The notes: generated by a model from the letters alone, not told the origin. DNA of 64,000 nt from MGBC163016 sp964649145 (GCA_964649145.1 CAZYOQ010000006.1:1-64000), one strand, 5' to 3'. Shown: positions 25,332 through 34,544, counted from the first letter of the stretch. Numbers and translations are program-made.

Positions 25332-26573
25332 ATGATTGATGGCGTAGATGTTTATTCATATGGCTTCGAAGAGCCTGTCGGCTCTGCAAGATTCAACTTG
25401 CGACACGGCGAAATCTCAACGGTATTCAGCTATAGCGAGGCGTATAGGAAATCGCCAGACTCATATGCTATTGAGCCACAAACGCCGCTTTCTCAGTCGC
25501 GCTTTTTCTATGAAGGCCTCCCTCCGATTTTTCGAGACGCTAGCCCCGATAGATGGGGGCGAAGGTTGCTCCAAAAAGCTGCTGAAGAATCAGAAGATTC
25601 TAGTGATTCTATCGCGTATCGCAAATTGGACGAAGTCGATTATCTTTTGGGGTCTCTGGACATAACGCGTCAGGGTGCATTACGTTTTAAGGAATTGAAT
25701 GGAGATAGGTTCCTAGACTCATCTAGGTTGCTGCCGTCGGCGATAGACTTAAAGGAGCTTCGCGATGCAAGTAGGTCATTGTCGCAAGATGAAAATTCTC
25801 ATGAGGTTATAAAACAACTTCTTAACGTTGGCACAACATCTTTGGGTGGAGCTAGACCTAAGGCTGGAGTAGTGGATGAGGGAAAGCTCCTGCTGGCAAA
25901 ATTCTCGCATGAAAATGACGACTGGAACGTTATTGCGTGGGAGAAGACTGCTTTGGATATGGCCAAGTTAGCGGGTATCAAAACACCGAATTGCGAGTTG
26001 GTCTCACTTGGAAACGATGACGTTTTGGTTCAAGAAAGGTTTGATAGGGAAGGCTCAAATATAAAAGGCGCACGAATTCCGTATATGTCAGGGATGACGC
26101 TTTTAAACACCAAAGAAGGCCAAAGCCACGACTATTTCGAAGTAATTGAACAACTACTATACGAAACCGAGTCTGAAGAAGAGATATATGAGATGTTTAG
26201 GCGAATCGCGTTTTCAATTGCGATTCATAATACAGATGATCATCTTCGTAACCATGGGCTTGTTCGACTTGCTTGCAGGTGGGGTCTTTCGCCAGTGTTT
26301 GATATCAACCCAAATCCTGATATAGATGAACATAGGGTTCTTTCAATAGACGGGCGTATCGGGGGATCCGAGGCTGCAGGACTGAAGAGCTTGGTTGATG
26401 CTTTTGGATTAGAAGAGAAGAAAGCAAGTAAAATAGTCGCTGATGTCCTTCAATCTGTTGATCGATATGATTTCTTTGCTCGCAAGTATAAGATTTCGCA
26501 AAACGAACGTAAGATGATGGGTTCGGTATTTAAAGTTAAAGCGAAAGAGCTAAGCGAGTTCTTTGACATTTAA
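25332..26573 (+). CDS. HipA-like serine/threonine kinase toxin
   Basis: The 413-residue protein has the HipA plan: a N-terminal sub-domain (about 1-100), the P-loop-like TTSLGGARPKAGV near 168-180, the catalytic loop HNTDDHLRNHGL near 298-309 and the metal-binding FDINPN near 322-327. HipA kinases phosphorylate glutamyl-tRNA synthetase or related targets and cause growth arrest; the target here is unknown. All key residues are present, so it looks active. The product starts at the base after the antitoxin stop. The pair, flanked by a terminator and AT-rich DNA, may have been acquired as a module. Confidence 0.87.
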   Translation: MIDGVDVYSYGFEEPVGSARFNLRHGEISTVFSYSEAYRKSPDSYAIEPQTPLSQSRFFYEGLPPIFRDASPDRWGRRLLQKAAEESEDSSDSIAYRKLDEVDYLLGSLDITRQGALRFKELNGDRFLDSSRLLPSAIDLKELRDASRSLSQDENSHEVIKQLLNVGTTSLGGARPKAGVVDEGKLLLAKFSHENDDWNVIAWEKTALDMAKLAGIKTPNCELVSLGNDDVLVQERFDREGSNIKGARIPYMSGMTLLNTKEGQSHDYFEVIEQLLYETESEEEIYEMFRRIAFSIAIHNTDDHLRNHGLVRLACRWGLSPVFDINPNPDIDEHRVLSIDGRIGGSEAAGLKSLVDAFGLEEKKASKIVADVLQSVDRYDFFARKYKISQNERKMMGSVFKVKAKELSEFFDI

Positions 26574-26715
26574 GACCTGGGGATAGGCTTAGTTGCTGCC
26601 CTTCCTTTTTGTGTTTTGCTTATTGCCTAGATCAAGGTTTATTTGAATATAGTCGCGCTAAACGCAATACGTATCTGAAATTTAGGCGTGAATACGAGCC
26701 TTGTGGGCAAATAAC

Positions 26716-27354
26716 TTACGGTTTGCAGATCTTACAGGCCGTATAACCCATTGCCCTTGCTTTGCTAGCGCTTGAGCAGCTGGACTTGTTTTGCGAACTC
26801 ATACGTTTTGCTGACGAACACCAGGAATAATGAAAAACTTTGCTCTTTGTGTTAAGGACATACGAGCCGCTGCTGGATGATGAAGACGAAGAAGAAGATT
26901 TCTTCTTGATTTTAAAAGTTACCGTTTTTTTGCCGCTATATTTGCCTTTTCCCTTAACGATAACCTTTGCAGTGCCTACCTTGATATTGTTTTTATAACT
27001 TACTTTGTAATCAGTACCTTTCTTCAAGGTCTTGCCGTTAAGTTTTACCTTCACGGTAGGCTTTTTTGCAGAGCCGTTATACGTATATGTTTTCTTGGAA
27101 AGAGTGATTTTTGCTTTGCTGATAGCGGTCTTGCTTGTTGCCATAAGCGACATGGTTGTGCCTGACTGTTTAGCTGATTGTGTCGTAACTGCTGCTTGCA
27201 GAGATAGTGTTTTGTCGTCCTGGACTTGTGTGGCTTGAGCTGGCGTGTTGGTAAAAGCTACAATCGAGACAAAGATGCCTAAAACGAGCACCACTAATGT
27301 GGGCAATGCGATTTTTGCAATAATCGGTTTAGTGGGAGATTCATTGATGCTCAT
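26716..27354 (-). CDS. Secreted or membrane-anchored Ig-like protein with C-terminal Ada-like zinc module
   Basis: A 212-residue protein starting at ATG 27354 after AAGGAG; an upstream in-frame ATG at 27384 lacks a site. Residues about 12-33 form a signal anchor. Residues about 80-145 are Lys/Thr/Tyr-rich with YNGSAKKPTVKVKLNGK and YSGKKTVTFKI, a small Ig-like (MBG/YDG-like) domain. A serine run (ten Ser) leads to a C-terminal VFHYSWCSSAKRM ... GYTACKIC module, like the Ada metal-binding domain found at the end of secreted nucleases and wall proteins in Gram-positives, with Cys pairs for zinc. Function unknown; a surface role is likely. Confidence 0.72.
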   Translation of the reverse strand: MSINESPTKPIIAKIALPTLVVLVLGIFVSIVAFTNTPAQATQVQDDKTLSLQAAVTTQSAKQSGTTMSLMATSKTAISKAKITLSKKTYTYNGSAKKPTVKVKLNGKTLKKGTDYKVSYKNNIKVGTAKVIVKGKGKYSGKKTVTFKIKKKSSSSSSSSSSGSYVLNTKSKVFHYSWCSSAKRMSSQNKSSCSSASKARAMGYTACKICKP

Positions 27355-27579
27355 TTTGATGCTCCTTGCATGCGCTATAGTCATCCAATTACCGCTACGA
27401 ATATCTTATAGCTAAAAATAATTTAAGAAACGGCTTAAGCATGTTTTTTATCTGCGTTTTACATGCAGTAAAAAAGCCAAAATGCCAATAATTTGTGAAC
27501 CTGAAATCTTGAGCTAGTGCCTAATTTTGCGCAATCTATATAATCTATATGAAAAACGATCAATGCATTCAGGAGACAC

Positions 27580-28950
27580 GTGAACCAGATCAAATGCCCA
27601 AATTGTGGGAAGGTGTTCCAGGTTGCCGAAAGCGACTGGTCTGACATCGTCAAACAGGTGCGTGACCACGAATTTAAGGAAGCCGTAAAGGAGCATGACA
27701 AGCTTTCCAACGCCCAGTTAGAGCTTGAAAAACAGAAGCAAGATAGCCTCATAGAAGACCTCCAAAATCAATTGGAAAACGAGAGGCGCTTACACCAGCT
27801 TGCGCAAAAGTCTGCAGAAGAAAAACTTGCGGCCGAACACGACCTAGCCAAGTCTAAGGCTCAGGCAAGTGTTTCTGAGAAAATATCTAAGCTAAAAGAA
27901 GAGCTAGCCGAGGCAAAATCGCAAGTCTCGCTTAAGCAAAGCGAGATAGATCAAGCTAAAAAGGCAGCTCAGACGCAGCTTAAAAACGAACTGGCTCTTC
28001 AAGAGGCTAAGGCAAATCAAGCGCTCCTAGAGCAACAGGCGCAACTCGAGCGCCAGCAGGCACAATCCGCAAGCGAGCTTGCGCGCGCTAAATCAGAGTT
28101 TGCGATCAAGCTTTCCGAAAAGGACGCCCAGATTCAGGCGCGCGACCAGGAAATCCGCAACATCCAAGAGATGCGTCAGAAGCTTAGTGTAAAGCTTCTT
28201 GGCGAGTCGCTTGAGCAACACTGCGAAATAGAGTTCAACAAGATTCGTGCGGTTGCTTTTCCTAACGCTCAATTCCATAAAGACAACGACGCGGTTGACG
28301 GCACCAAAGGCGACTACATCTTCCGTGATTTCACAGAGGATGGGGACGAGCTGATATCCATCATGTTTGAGATGAAGACAGAATCTGAAACCTCTGTTCA
28401 TAAGAAAAAAAATTCCGATCATTTCAAAAAACTTGACTCAGATCGCCGTAAGAAAAACTGTGAGTATGCGGTCTTGGTAAGCACGCTTGAAGAAGGTAGT
28501 GACTTATATGATCAGGGAATAGTTGATGTGAGCTATGAGTACGACAAGATGTATGTTGTGCGCCCGCAGCTATTCATTCAGCTGATTTCTCTGCTTCGCA
28601 ATGCCGCTAAAAACGCCGAGCAATACAAACACGAGCTTGCCGTCATGCGTCAAGAAAGCATCGATATCACGAACTTCGAGGAGTCACTTAACGACTTCAA
28701 AGATAGGTTTGGTAAGAACTATAATCTCGCGCGCACAAGGTTCAAAAAGGCTATAGACGAGATTGACAAGACTATAAAAATGCTAGAAAAGATAAAGGAA
28801 AACCTGTTAGGTTCTCAGAATAATTTACGCCTCGCAAACGACAAGGCCGAAAGGCTTACAATTCGTAAGCTCACTCGCAACAATCCTACAATGAAGGCTG
28901 CGTTTGCCGAGCTTGCCGAAAAGAACCAAGCAGACGATAAAGAGGAATAG
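27580..28950 (+). CDS. DUF2130 domain protein with zinc ribbon and long coiled coil
   Basis: A 456-residue protein with a N-terminal C-x2-C (CPNC, residues 6-9), a coiled coil from about 35 to 205 rich in Glu, Lys, Gln and Ala, and the DUF2130 domain (about 205-410) containing an E-x-K-like nuclease core, FEMKTESETS, followed by NCEYAVLVSTL. The fold is proposed to be restriction-endonuclease-like, but no activity is known. The start is GTG after AGGAGA. It heads a rightward run that reaches 33771, with only six bases to cysE. Confidence 0.82.
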   Translation: MNQIKCPNCGKVFQVAESDWSDIVKQVRDHEFKEAVKEHDKLSNAQLELEKQKQDSLIEDLQNQLENERRLHQLAQKSAEEKLAAEHDLAKSKAQASVSEKISKLKEELAEAKSQVSLKQSEIDQAKKAAQTQLKNELALQEAKANQALLEQQAQLERQQAQSASELARAKSEFAIKLSEKDAQIQARDQEIRNIQEMRQKLSVKLLGESLEQHCEIEFNKIRAVAFPNAQFHKDNDAVDGTKGDYIFRDFTEDGDELISIMFEMKTESETSVHKKKNSDHFKKLDSDRRKKNCEYAVLVSTLEEGSDLYDQGIVDVSYEYDKMYVVRPQLFIQLISLLRNAAKNAEQYKHELAVMRQESIDITNFEESLNDFKDRFGKNYNLARTRFKKAIDEIDKTIKMLEKIKENLLGSQNNLRLANDKAERLTIRKLTRNNPTMKAAFAELAEKNQADDKEE

Positions 28951-28956
28951 GCGAAG

Positions 28957-29892
28957 ATGTTTGGAGACAATCTAGAGAGAATAGTTGCAGCTATCGAGAA
29001 GAACTACGAGGCCGACGAAATATTCTTCACGAAGCCAGGGAAGCGTTTCCCGTCTAGGTCGGCTGTGAAGGAAATCTTAAAAAACCTTAGGCGCGTGATG
29101 TTTCCGGGTTATTTTGGACAAGAGATGTTGTCGCCCAAAACGAGCCCAGCTTACTTTATAGGCCAGATTCTTATCGATACCGAGCGCGACCTTCGTCAAC
29201 AAATCATGTTGGCGCTAACTTATACCGATTCTCAATGTGCGAATGCCAACGAGACTATGCGCTGCTATGAATGCACTCCTGTTCATATAGCAGAAAAGAC
29301 TGCGGATATATGCACGAAGTTTTTCGATGCCCTGCCCGAAATTCAGCGCACTCTTCTAACTGATGTGCAGGCTCTATACGACGGCGACCCTGCAGCAGGG
29401 TCGAAAGAGGACGTGATATTCTCATATCCTGGTCTTTATGCTATATACGTATACAGGCTTGCCAACGTGCTTTATAAGCTAGATGTGCCAATAATCCCTC
29501 GCATTATGACCGAGCTTGCCCATGCGGGTACAGGCATTGACATCGGTGCGGGTGCCAACATAGGTCACCACTTCTTCATCGACCACGGAACAGGTGTGGT
29601 TATTGGTGAAACCACGATCATTGGCAACAATGTCAAGCTGTACCAAGGCGTTACGCTTGGTGCTCTTTCGACGCGCGGCGGACAGCGTCTTTCTGGCGTC
29701 AAGCGGCACCCTACCATCGAGGACAATGTGACCATTTACTCGAATGCTAGCGTTCTTGGGGGAGAGACGGTTATTGGGGAAGGCTCTGTTATTGCGGGCT
29801 CAACTTTTGTCACTTTCTCGGTTCCGCCGCATTCAAGGGTGGCTTTGAAAGAGCAGGAAATAACGGTTCGAGGGAAAGACGAAAGAGACTAA
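28957..29892 (+). CDS. cysE: Serine O-acetyltransferase
   Basis: CysE makes O-acetylserine from serine and acetyl-CoA, the first step of cysteine synthesis. The 311-residue protein has a helical N-terminal domain (about 1-165) and a left-handed parallel beta helix (about 185-300) with hexapeptide repeats, including HAGTGIDIGAGANIG, the catalytic HHFFIDHGTGVVIGET region (His-Asp pair) and GVTLGALSTRGG. It is of the longer epsC/cysE type seen in anaerobes. The partner cysK is not in the window. It starts six bases after the DUF2130 stop. Confidence 0.92.
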   Translation: MFGDNLERIVAAIEKNYEADEIFFTKPGKRFPSRSAVKEILKNLRRVMFPGYFGQEMLSPKTSPAYFIGQILIDTERDLRQQIMLALTYTDSQCANANETMRCYECTPVHIAEKTADICTKFFDALPEIQRTLLTDVQALYDGDPAAGSKEDVIFSYPGLYAIYVYRLANVLYKLDVPIIPRIMTELAHAGTGIDIGAGANIGHHFFIDHGTGVVIGETTIIGNNVKLYQGVTLGALSTRGGQRLSGVKRHPTIEDNVTIYSNASVLGGETVIGEGSVIAGSTFVTFSVPPHSRVALKEQEITVRGKDERD

Positions 29893-29970
29893 GTTTTTTA
29901 AATAAAATTGCTGGTGCGCAATTGGCACAGGCGCGATGTTTTTGCATATTCAAGTAAGGAATGAAACTCA

Positions 29971-30855
29971 ATGTATGACGGTGACATAGAACTGGGCAGG
30001 AACGATCCATGTTGGTGCGGAAGCGGGCTTAAATACAAAAGGTGCCACATGGACTTTGACGACAAGCTTAATAGCCTTGCACTCGCAGGCGAAGAGGTGC
30101 CAGCTCGCGGCCTGCTTAAGACGCCTAAAGATATTGAGGGGATAAAATATAGCGCTGAAGTAAACATTGGTGTGCTTGACTATGTTGCCGACCATATCGA
30201 AGAAGGCATCACGTCTGCGCAAATAGACAAATGGGTTTATGACTACACCATAGAACATGACGCGATCCCTGCCCCTCTAAACTATGAGGGCTTTCCCAAA
30301 AGCGTGTGCGTTTCTGCAAACGAAGTCGTATGCCACGGTATTCCATCTGAAGAAGAAGTCCTTAAAAGTGGCGATATTGTCAATGTTGATTGTTCTACCA
30401 TCCGTAGAGGGTATTTCTCTGACTCTTCCCGTATGTTTTGCATAGGGGATGTATCGCCTGAGCGTGCAGAACTTGTAAAGGTTACGAAAGAATCTATTCA
30501 GGTTGGGCTTGACGCAATTCGTCCATGGGGGCATTTGGGAGACATTGGGGCTGCCATTAATGCGTTTGCTAAAAAGCATGGCTATACGGTCGTGCGCGAG
30601 TTTGGAGGCCATGGGATCGGGTTAGAGTTTCACGAGGATCCATTCGTTAGTTTTACGTCGAAGGCAGGAACCGGTTCCATTCTTGTGCCAGGCTTGTGCT
30701 TTACTATCGAGCCGATGATCAATATGGGCAAGCACCACATTGATATGTCTGACCCGAATGGTTGGACGGTTCGCACAAAAGATGGCCTTCCAACGGCTCA
30801 ATGGGAAGTGCAGCTTGTTATTACCGACGATGGATATGAGCTTCTTAGCTGGTAG
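29971..30855 (+). CDS. map: Methionine aminopeptidase with SEC-C zinc finger
   Basis: Type I methionine aminopeptidase, 294 residues, which removes the initiator methionine from nascent proteins. A N-terminal SEC-C finger (Cys14, Cys16, Cys25, His26; DPCWCGSG) precedes the pita-bread catalytic domain. Metal ligands are visible in VNVDCS, GYFSDSSR, GHGIGLEFHE, FTIEPM and QWEVQL. The SEC-C module, also found at the end of SecA, may dock the enzyme at the ribosome. This SEC-C fusion is common in Coriobacteriia and Clostridia. AAGGA precedes the ATG. It lies 78 bases after cysE. Confidence 0.95.
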   Translation: MYDGDIELGRNDPCWCGSGLKYKRCHMDFDDKLNSLALAGEEVPARGLLKTPKDIEGIKYSAEVNIGVLDYVADHIEEGITSAQIDKWVYDYTIEHDAIPAPLNYEGFPKSVCVSANEVVCHGIPSEEEVLKSGDIVNVDCSTIRRGYFSDSSRMFCIGDVSPERAELVKVTKESIQVGLDAIRPWGHLGDIGAAINAFAKKHGYTVVREFGGHGIGLEFHEDPFVSFTSKAGTGSILVPGLCFTIEPMINMGKHHIDMSDPNGWTVRTKDGLPTAQWEVQLVITDDGYELLSW

Positions 30856-30877
30856 ACATGTTTTGGGATAGCGTAAT

Positions 30878-32569
30878 ATGACCCAAGGCAGAAGAAATAC
30901 ACAGCGTCCTTCCGTCAAGGATTATTCCAGGCGACGCGAACGTAGCGCCCGCGAAACGTCAAGACATGCCAACACTGAAAGAGATTATCAAGACATTGGC
31001 AGCAGGCGTCGCGCGTCTCATGACCAAACAAGATCTGTTCATGTTGATGATTCGCAATCGCATAAGCGAGCACCCCGTAGGCAAAACTTCATCGCACGCA
31101 TAGTAAACCAGTGGTTTGATCGCGTAATAGGTGCCATTAAGGACGATGGCTTGTCAGAGGCGCAAGCTGTATATGACGCCCATCGTACAACGCGCGACTT
31201 TATATGGAACTCGGTTGGCAACGGTTCTTGGGCGATCGTGTTCCCTATTATGACGATGGTCTCAACTCAGCTTGTAGGCGTTGAGGTTGCAGGCATGATA
31301 TCGATGGCCTACATTGTGGGTCTGCTTCTTATGTTCGTTGGGAATTTTGGTGTGCGAACATTTCAGGTCTCCGACACGCACATGCACCATTCGTTTAAGG
31401 ATTACCAGGCCAACAGATGGGTAACATGCATCGCAATGCTACTTATTGGATGGCTTTACTGTTCGGCTCGCGGATACTCTTCCGAGATGTTCAATATTTC
31501 AATGGGAATAATCCTTTACAAGTGCATTGATGCTTTAGCCGATGTGTATGAAGGCAGGCTTCAGCAAGTCGATAAACTTTATCTTGCTGGAATATCTCAA
31601 ACGCTACGCTCATTGATTGCGCTTTTGGCTTTCATGGCATTGCTTTTCACCACCAGAAACGCCGTTGTAGCTTCTTACGCGACCGCTATTGCAGCGGCGG
31701 CAACATTTCTTATCGTTACTTGGCCGCTGACGCTTATGGAGGCACCTCCGTCTACGCCATTTTCCTTTGCTAGTTTCTTAGAGCTTTTCAAATCATGCGC
31801 ACCTCTGTTCGTTGCCATATTTATGTTCAATACGATCGAAAATATGCCGAAGTTTTTTATGGAGGCCGATCTTCCATACGATGCGCAGCTTTATTTCAAT
31901 GCGATTTATTTCCCAGCGCAAATGATCTTGATTTTCTCGCAGCTTGTCTACAAGCCGCTTCTTCTTCGCATGGCAGAAGTTTGGCAGGATGAATCGAAGA
32001 GAATGAAATTTAACCTTCTTTTGATTGGGATATTTGTGGTAATAGCCGTGATCACAATTGCTATGTGTCTTATCATGGCATGGTTTGGAACAAGTTTGCT
32101 AGGTTTTCTATACGGTGTCGACTTCTACCAGTTCCATGGGCTTATATACCTCATGCTGCTAACCGGCGGTATAACAGCCGCAATCGATTTTCTCTACCAA
32201 GTTATAACCATTATGAGACGCCAGCGTGACGTAACAACACTTTATTTGGTTGCATTCGTGTTTGCTGTGTTTGTTCCTTGGATGCTTATTCATTACGCAC
32301 AATTTGAAGGTGCGGTTTTGAGTTATGTCATTATTGAGGCTATCCTGTTTATGCTTCTTGTTTGGGAATATTTCAGGATTAGGCGCGATCTCATGCATGG
32401 TACGGGAAGGTTTGCCCCTGTAGGGTGTGAAAATCCGGAAAAGTCGGAAGGACTAGAAGGATCTACAGTAGAAGAATTTGCAGGACACGCTACTTCGCAA
32501 AGAAGCGAAAGGTCAGAAAGGCCGGAAAGACTAGAAAGGCCAAAAAGATCAGATTGGGGAGATTTTTAG
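30878..32569 (+). CDS. Polysaccharide flippase-like membrane protein
   Basis: A 563-residue protein. Residues 1-70 are hydrophilic, Arg/Ser/His-rich and probably disordered. About 12-14 transmembrane helices span 95-500, in the layout of the MOP/Wzx polysaccharide translocases; a short amphipathic IFMFNTIENMPKFFMEADLPYDAQLYF segment resembles the middle of Wzx-like proteins. The last 55 residues are a charged tail with repeated Arg-Ser-Glu-Arg and Arg-Pro-Glu-Arg units encoded by repeated agaaaggcc-like 9-base units. It should flip a lipid-linked glycan across the membrane; no Wzy or WaaL gene is adjacent. No ribosome site is evident before the ATG, 22 bases after map. Confidence 0.8.
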   Translation: MTQGRRNTQRPSVKDYSRRRERSARETSRHANTERDYQDIGSRRRASHDQTRSVHVDDSQSHKRAPRRQNFIARIVNQWFDRVIGAIKDDGLSEAQAVYDAHRTTRDFIWNSVGNGSWAIVFPIMTMVSTQLVGVEVAGMISMAYIVGLLLMFVGNFGVRTFQVSDTHMHHSFKDYQANRWVTCIAMLLIGWLYCSARGYSSEMFNISMGIILYKCIDALADVYEGRLQQVDKLYLAGISQTLRSLIALLAFMALLFTTRNAVVASYATAIAAAATFLIVTWPLTLMEAPPSTPFSFASFLELFKSCAPLFVAIFMFNTIENMPKFFMEADLPYDAQLYFNAIYFPAQMILIFSQLVYKPLLLRMAEVWQDESKRMKFNLLLIGIFVVIAVITIAMCLIMAWFGTSLLGFLYGVDFYQFHGLIYLMLLTGGITAAIDFLYQVITIMRRQRDVTTLYLVAFVFAVFVPWMLIHYAQFEGAVLSYVIIEAILFMLLVWEYFRIRRDLMHGTGRFAPVGCENPEKSEGLEGSTVEEFAGHATSQRSERSERPERLERPKRSDWGDF

Positions 32570-32571
32570 CG

Positions 32572-33771
32572 ATGTCTAACGCCGAAGCAGCAGACCCTAC
32601 GAAATTCCAAGACTCCAAATTAGGTAAACGTCACAGGATCCTAGAATCTATCTGGGGATCCGTGAATATTTTGTTGGGAATTGGGCTTGTTGCGATCGTT
32701 GTATATTTGCTTGCAGTCATAGGCAATAGCTTCTATGAAGATGCATACCTAAACCTTCCTATTAGATCGATTGTCATATTCGTTATAAACATTATTCTTG
32801 TGGGCATTGTGGCAGTGCTCGCTGTAATCGTCGGCTTTCGTCTGATTCTAGGGAAAGTTAGGCTTGCTCACTTACTCTCCGAGACAATAGTGACGCTTCT
32901 TATTGCATGTGCTCTCTGTTCTTTGATGCTTAATGGAATCACAGCTGATTTTTGGGTATATGTGGTGGCCGCAGCGGTGGGAGCGGTAATTTTCGATATA
33001 GCCGATCCTGCTCTAGCAGAGGAGAGGAAGCTGCAACGCAGGCTTCGCAAGCTAGGTGACAAAGAGCTCGCTGAAGAGGGGAAGCTGGGGCTTGACACGT
33101 CAGGACGGGGTCTTATCGCAATCAATTTCTTTAATTTGTTCTGGATATTTACGATAGGCATGTTCATAGGCGATGTTGTCGAGACGGTATACCATTACAT
33201 GGTTGTTGTTCCAGGCGAGTTTCAGATAAGAGCTGGACTATTGTGGGGGCCGTTTTCGCCAATATATGGAATCGGTGCTGTTCTGCTAACGCTAATTTTG
33301 AATCGCTTTTACAAGATGAACTTCGTTGTGATCTTTCTTGTGAGTGCTGTAGTTGGAGGCGCATTTGAGTATTTTGCCAGCTGGTTTTTAGAATATGCGT
33401 TTGGTTCTGTTGCTTGGGATTATTCTGGCCGCTTCCTGAATATCGGCGGAAGAACAGATTTCATGTTTATGTGCATGTGGGGCTTTCTTGGGGTTTGCTG
33501 GATCAAGGCTATATTGCCTGTGGTGGTAAAAACGATCAACAAGATTCCTTGGCAGTGGCGCTATGCCATTACAGGTGTTTGTGCGGCCTTGCTTGCTTTT
33601 GACTGCGCCATGACATTGATGGCGCTTGATTGCTGGTATCTACGCCTTGCAGGTGCACCTACAGACGAAGCAGCTTACACGCAGTTTTTCGCGCAGTATT
33701 TTAACAACGATTACATGTCCGCGCGCTTTGAGAGCATGACTATCCATCCCGAGCTAACCTCTCGCGTTTAG
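32572..33771 (+). CDS. CmpB-type putative ABC-transporter permease (PF06541)
   Basis: A 399-residue membrane protein. Five or six helices in the N-terminal half (about 25-145) precede a basic loop, and the C-terminal half (about 185-340) carries GMFIGDVVETVYHY, LWGPFSPIYGIGAVLL and GRFLNIGGRTDFMFMCMWGF, which belong to the CmpB-like ABC_trans family of uncertain role. I start at ATG 32572, two bases after the flippase stop; an in-frame TTG at 32554 lies inside that gene. GGGGAG is 11 bases upstream, a rather long spacing. A terminator ends the unit. Confidence 0.78.
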   Translation: MSNAEAADPTKFQDSKLGKRHRILESIWGSVNILLGIGLVAIVVYLLAVIGNSFYEDAYLNLPIRSIVIFVINIILVGIVAVLAVIVGFRLILGKVRLAHLLSETIVTLLIACALCSLMLNGITADFWVYVVAAAVGAVIFDIADPALAEERKLQRRLRKLGDKELAEEGKLGLDTSGRGLIAINFFNLFWIFTIGMFIGDVVETVYHYMVVVPGEFQIRAGLLWGPFSPIYGIGAVLLTLILNRFYKMNFVVIFLVSAVVGGAFEYFASWFLEYAFGSVAWDYSGRFLNIGGRTDFMFMCMWGFLGVCWIKAILPVVVKTINKIPWQWRYAITGVCAALLAFDCAMTLMALDCWYLRLAGAPTDEAAYTQFFAQYFNNDYMSARFESMTIHPELTSRV

Positions 33772-33782
33772 GTGGTGAAATT

Positions 33783-33824
33783 CGCCCCTTGCGACGTCTT
33801 TGCTTGCGTGCAAGGGGCGTTTAC
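33783..33824 (+). terminator. Terminator after the CmpB-type gene
   Basis: A perfect 10-bp GC-rich stem (cgccccttgc at 33783-33792 with 33810-33819) has a 17-base loop and is followed by TTTACA. It separates this unit from the riboswitch. Confidence 0.75.
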
Positions 33825-33860
33825 ATCATGTAAAATCCAAATCATTGGTTGATGGAATGA

Positions 33861-34040
33861 TGCCCGACGGGGCATGGGGTCGATGTAAGGTGCACCGATC
33901 TTGGCGAAATGGGGGTGCAAATCCTCCGCTATGCCAGTAACCGTAAACGTGTGCTGCACTATACAAGGGGTTTACGTGACTTCTTTGCAGGTAAACGCAC
34001 AAAGTCGGAATACCCTTCCATCGAATGACCCTGGAAGGTG
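33861..34040 (+). promoter_or_regulatory. Cobalamin riboswitch with SD-sequestering hairpin
   Basis: The core GGGTGCAAATCC (33913-33924), CGCTATGCCAGTAACCGTAA (33927-33946) and the B12 box AGTCGGAATACC (34003-34014) match the adenosylcobalamin riboswitch pattern of GGTGCAAATCC, GCTGCCCCCGCAACTGTAA and AGTCAGGATACC. TCGATG at 33880-33885 pairs with CATCGA at 34019-34024 as P1. Directly after, CCTTCCA (34014-34020) can pair with TGGAAGG (34032-34038), which is the ribosome site of the next gene; this hairpin overlaps P1 by two bases, so ligand state would switch translation. A separate short hairpin lies at 33861-33874. Confidence 0.85.
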
Positions 34041-34046
34041 GTAGAT

Positions 34047-34532
34047 ATGACCACAATCAAGAAGTTTTCTGTAGTACTTTCCCTTTTGCTTGCTTTGAGC
34101 TTGATGCCGCTTGCGGCTTGCTCTGATCAAACCCAGCAAGCATCGTCTAGCGCCTCTACGCAAGCTCAAACGGAGCAGTCTTCTTCAAGCTCTGAATCGT
34201 CTGCAGCCAATATTGAGGTTAGTGTTGAGATTGATGCTACAGTCGCGAAAGATGCTGGCTTGGATGTTTCTGCACTTGATAGCATTGCAGGCCCTGCCTC
34301 CTACCAGCTTGCTGAGGATGCAACGGCCTATGACGCACTTGTTGCAACTGGTGCTGAACTTGAGGGATCACCTTCATATGTGACTTCTATTGATGGGCTT
34401 GCCGAAGGTGCAGATGGCAAGACTAGCGGATGGATGTATGAGGTAAATGGGGAAGCTCCATCTGTTGCTGCAAACGAGTTTCAGCTGTCTAGCGGTGATA
34501 CCGTGCGCTGGTATTTCGCCTCGTTTGACTAA
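34047..34532 (+). CDS. DUF4430 (transcobalamin-like) lipoprotein
   Basis: A 161-residue lipoprotein: signal peptide with lipobox LAAC (Cys25), a Ser/Gln/Thr-rich linker (26-58), and a DUF4430 domain (about 60-161) recognised by SYVTSIDGLAEG, SGWMYEVNG and GDTVRWYF. DUF4430 corresponds to the C-terminal domain of intrinsic factor and transcobalamin, which caps cobalamin. Being first behind a cobalamin riboswitch and before ECF transporter genes, it is very probably a surface corrinoid-binding partner of the transporter. I use ATG 34047 with GGTGG five bases upstream, and not the in-frame GTG at 34038 inside the ribosome site. Confidence 0.85.
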   Translation: MTTIKKFSVVLSLLLALSLMPLAACSDQTQQASSSASTQAQTEQSSSSSESSAANIEVSVEIDATVAKDAGLDVSALDSIAGPASYQLAEDATAYDALVATGAELEGSPSYVTSIDGLAEGADGKTSGWMYEVNGEAPSVAANEFQLSSGDTVRWYFASFD

Positions 34533-34544
34533 GCCGCAACGATA

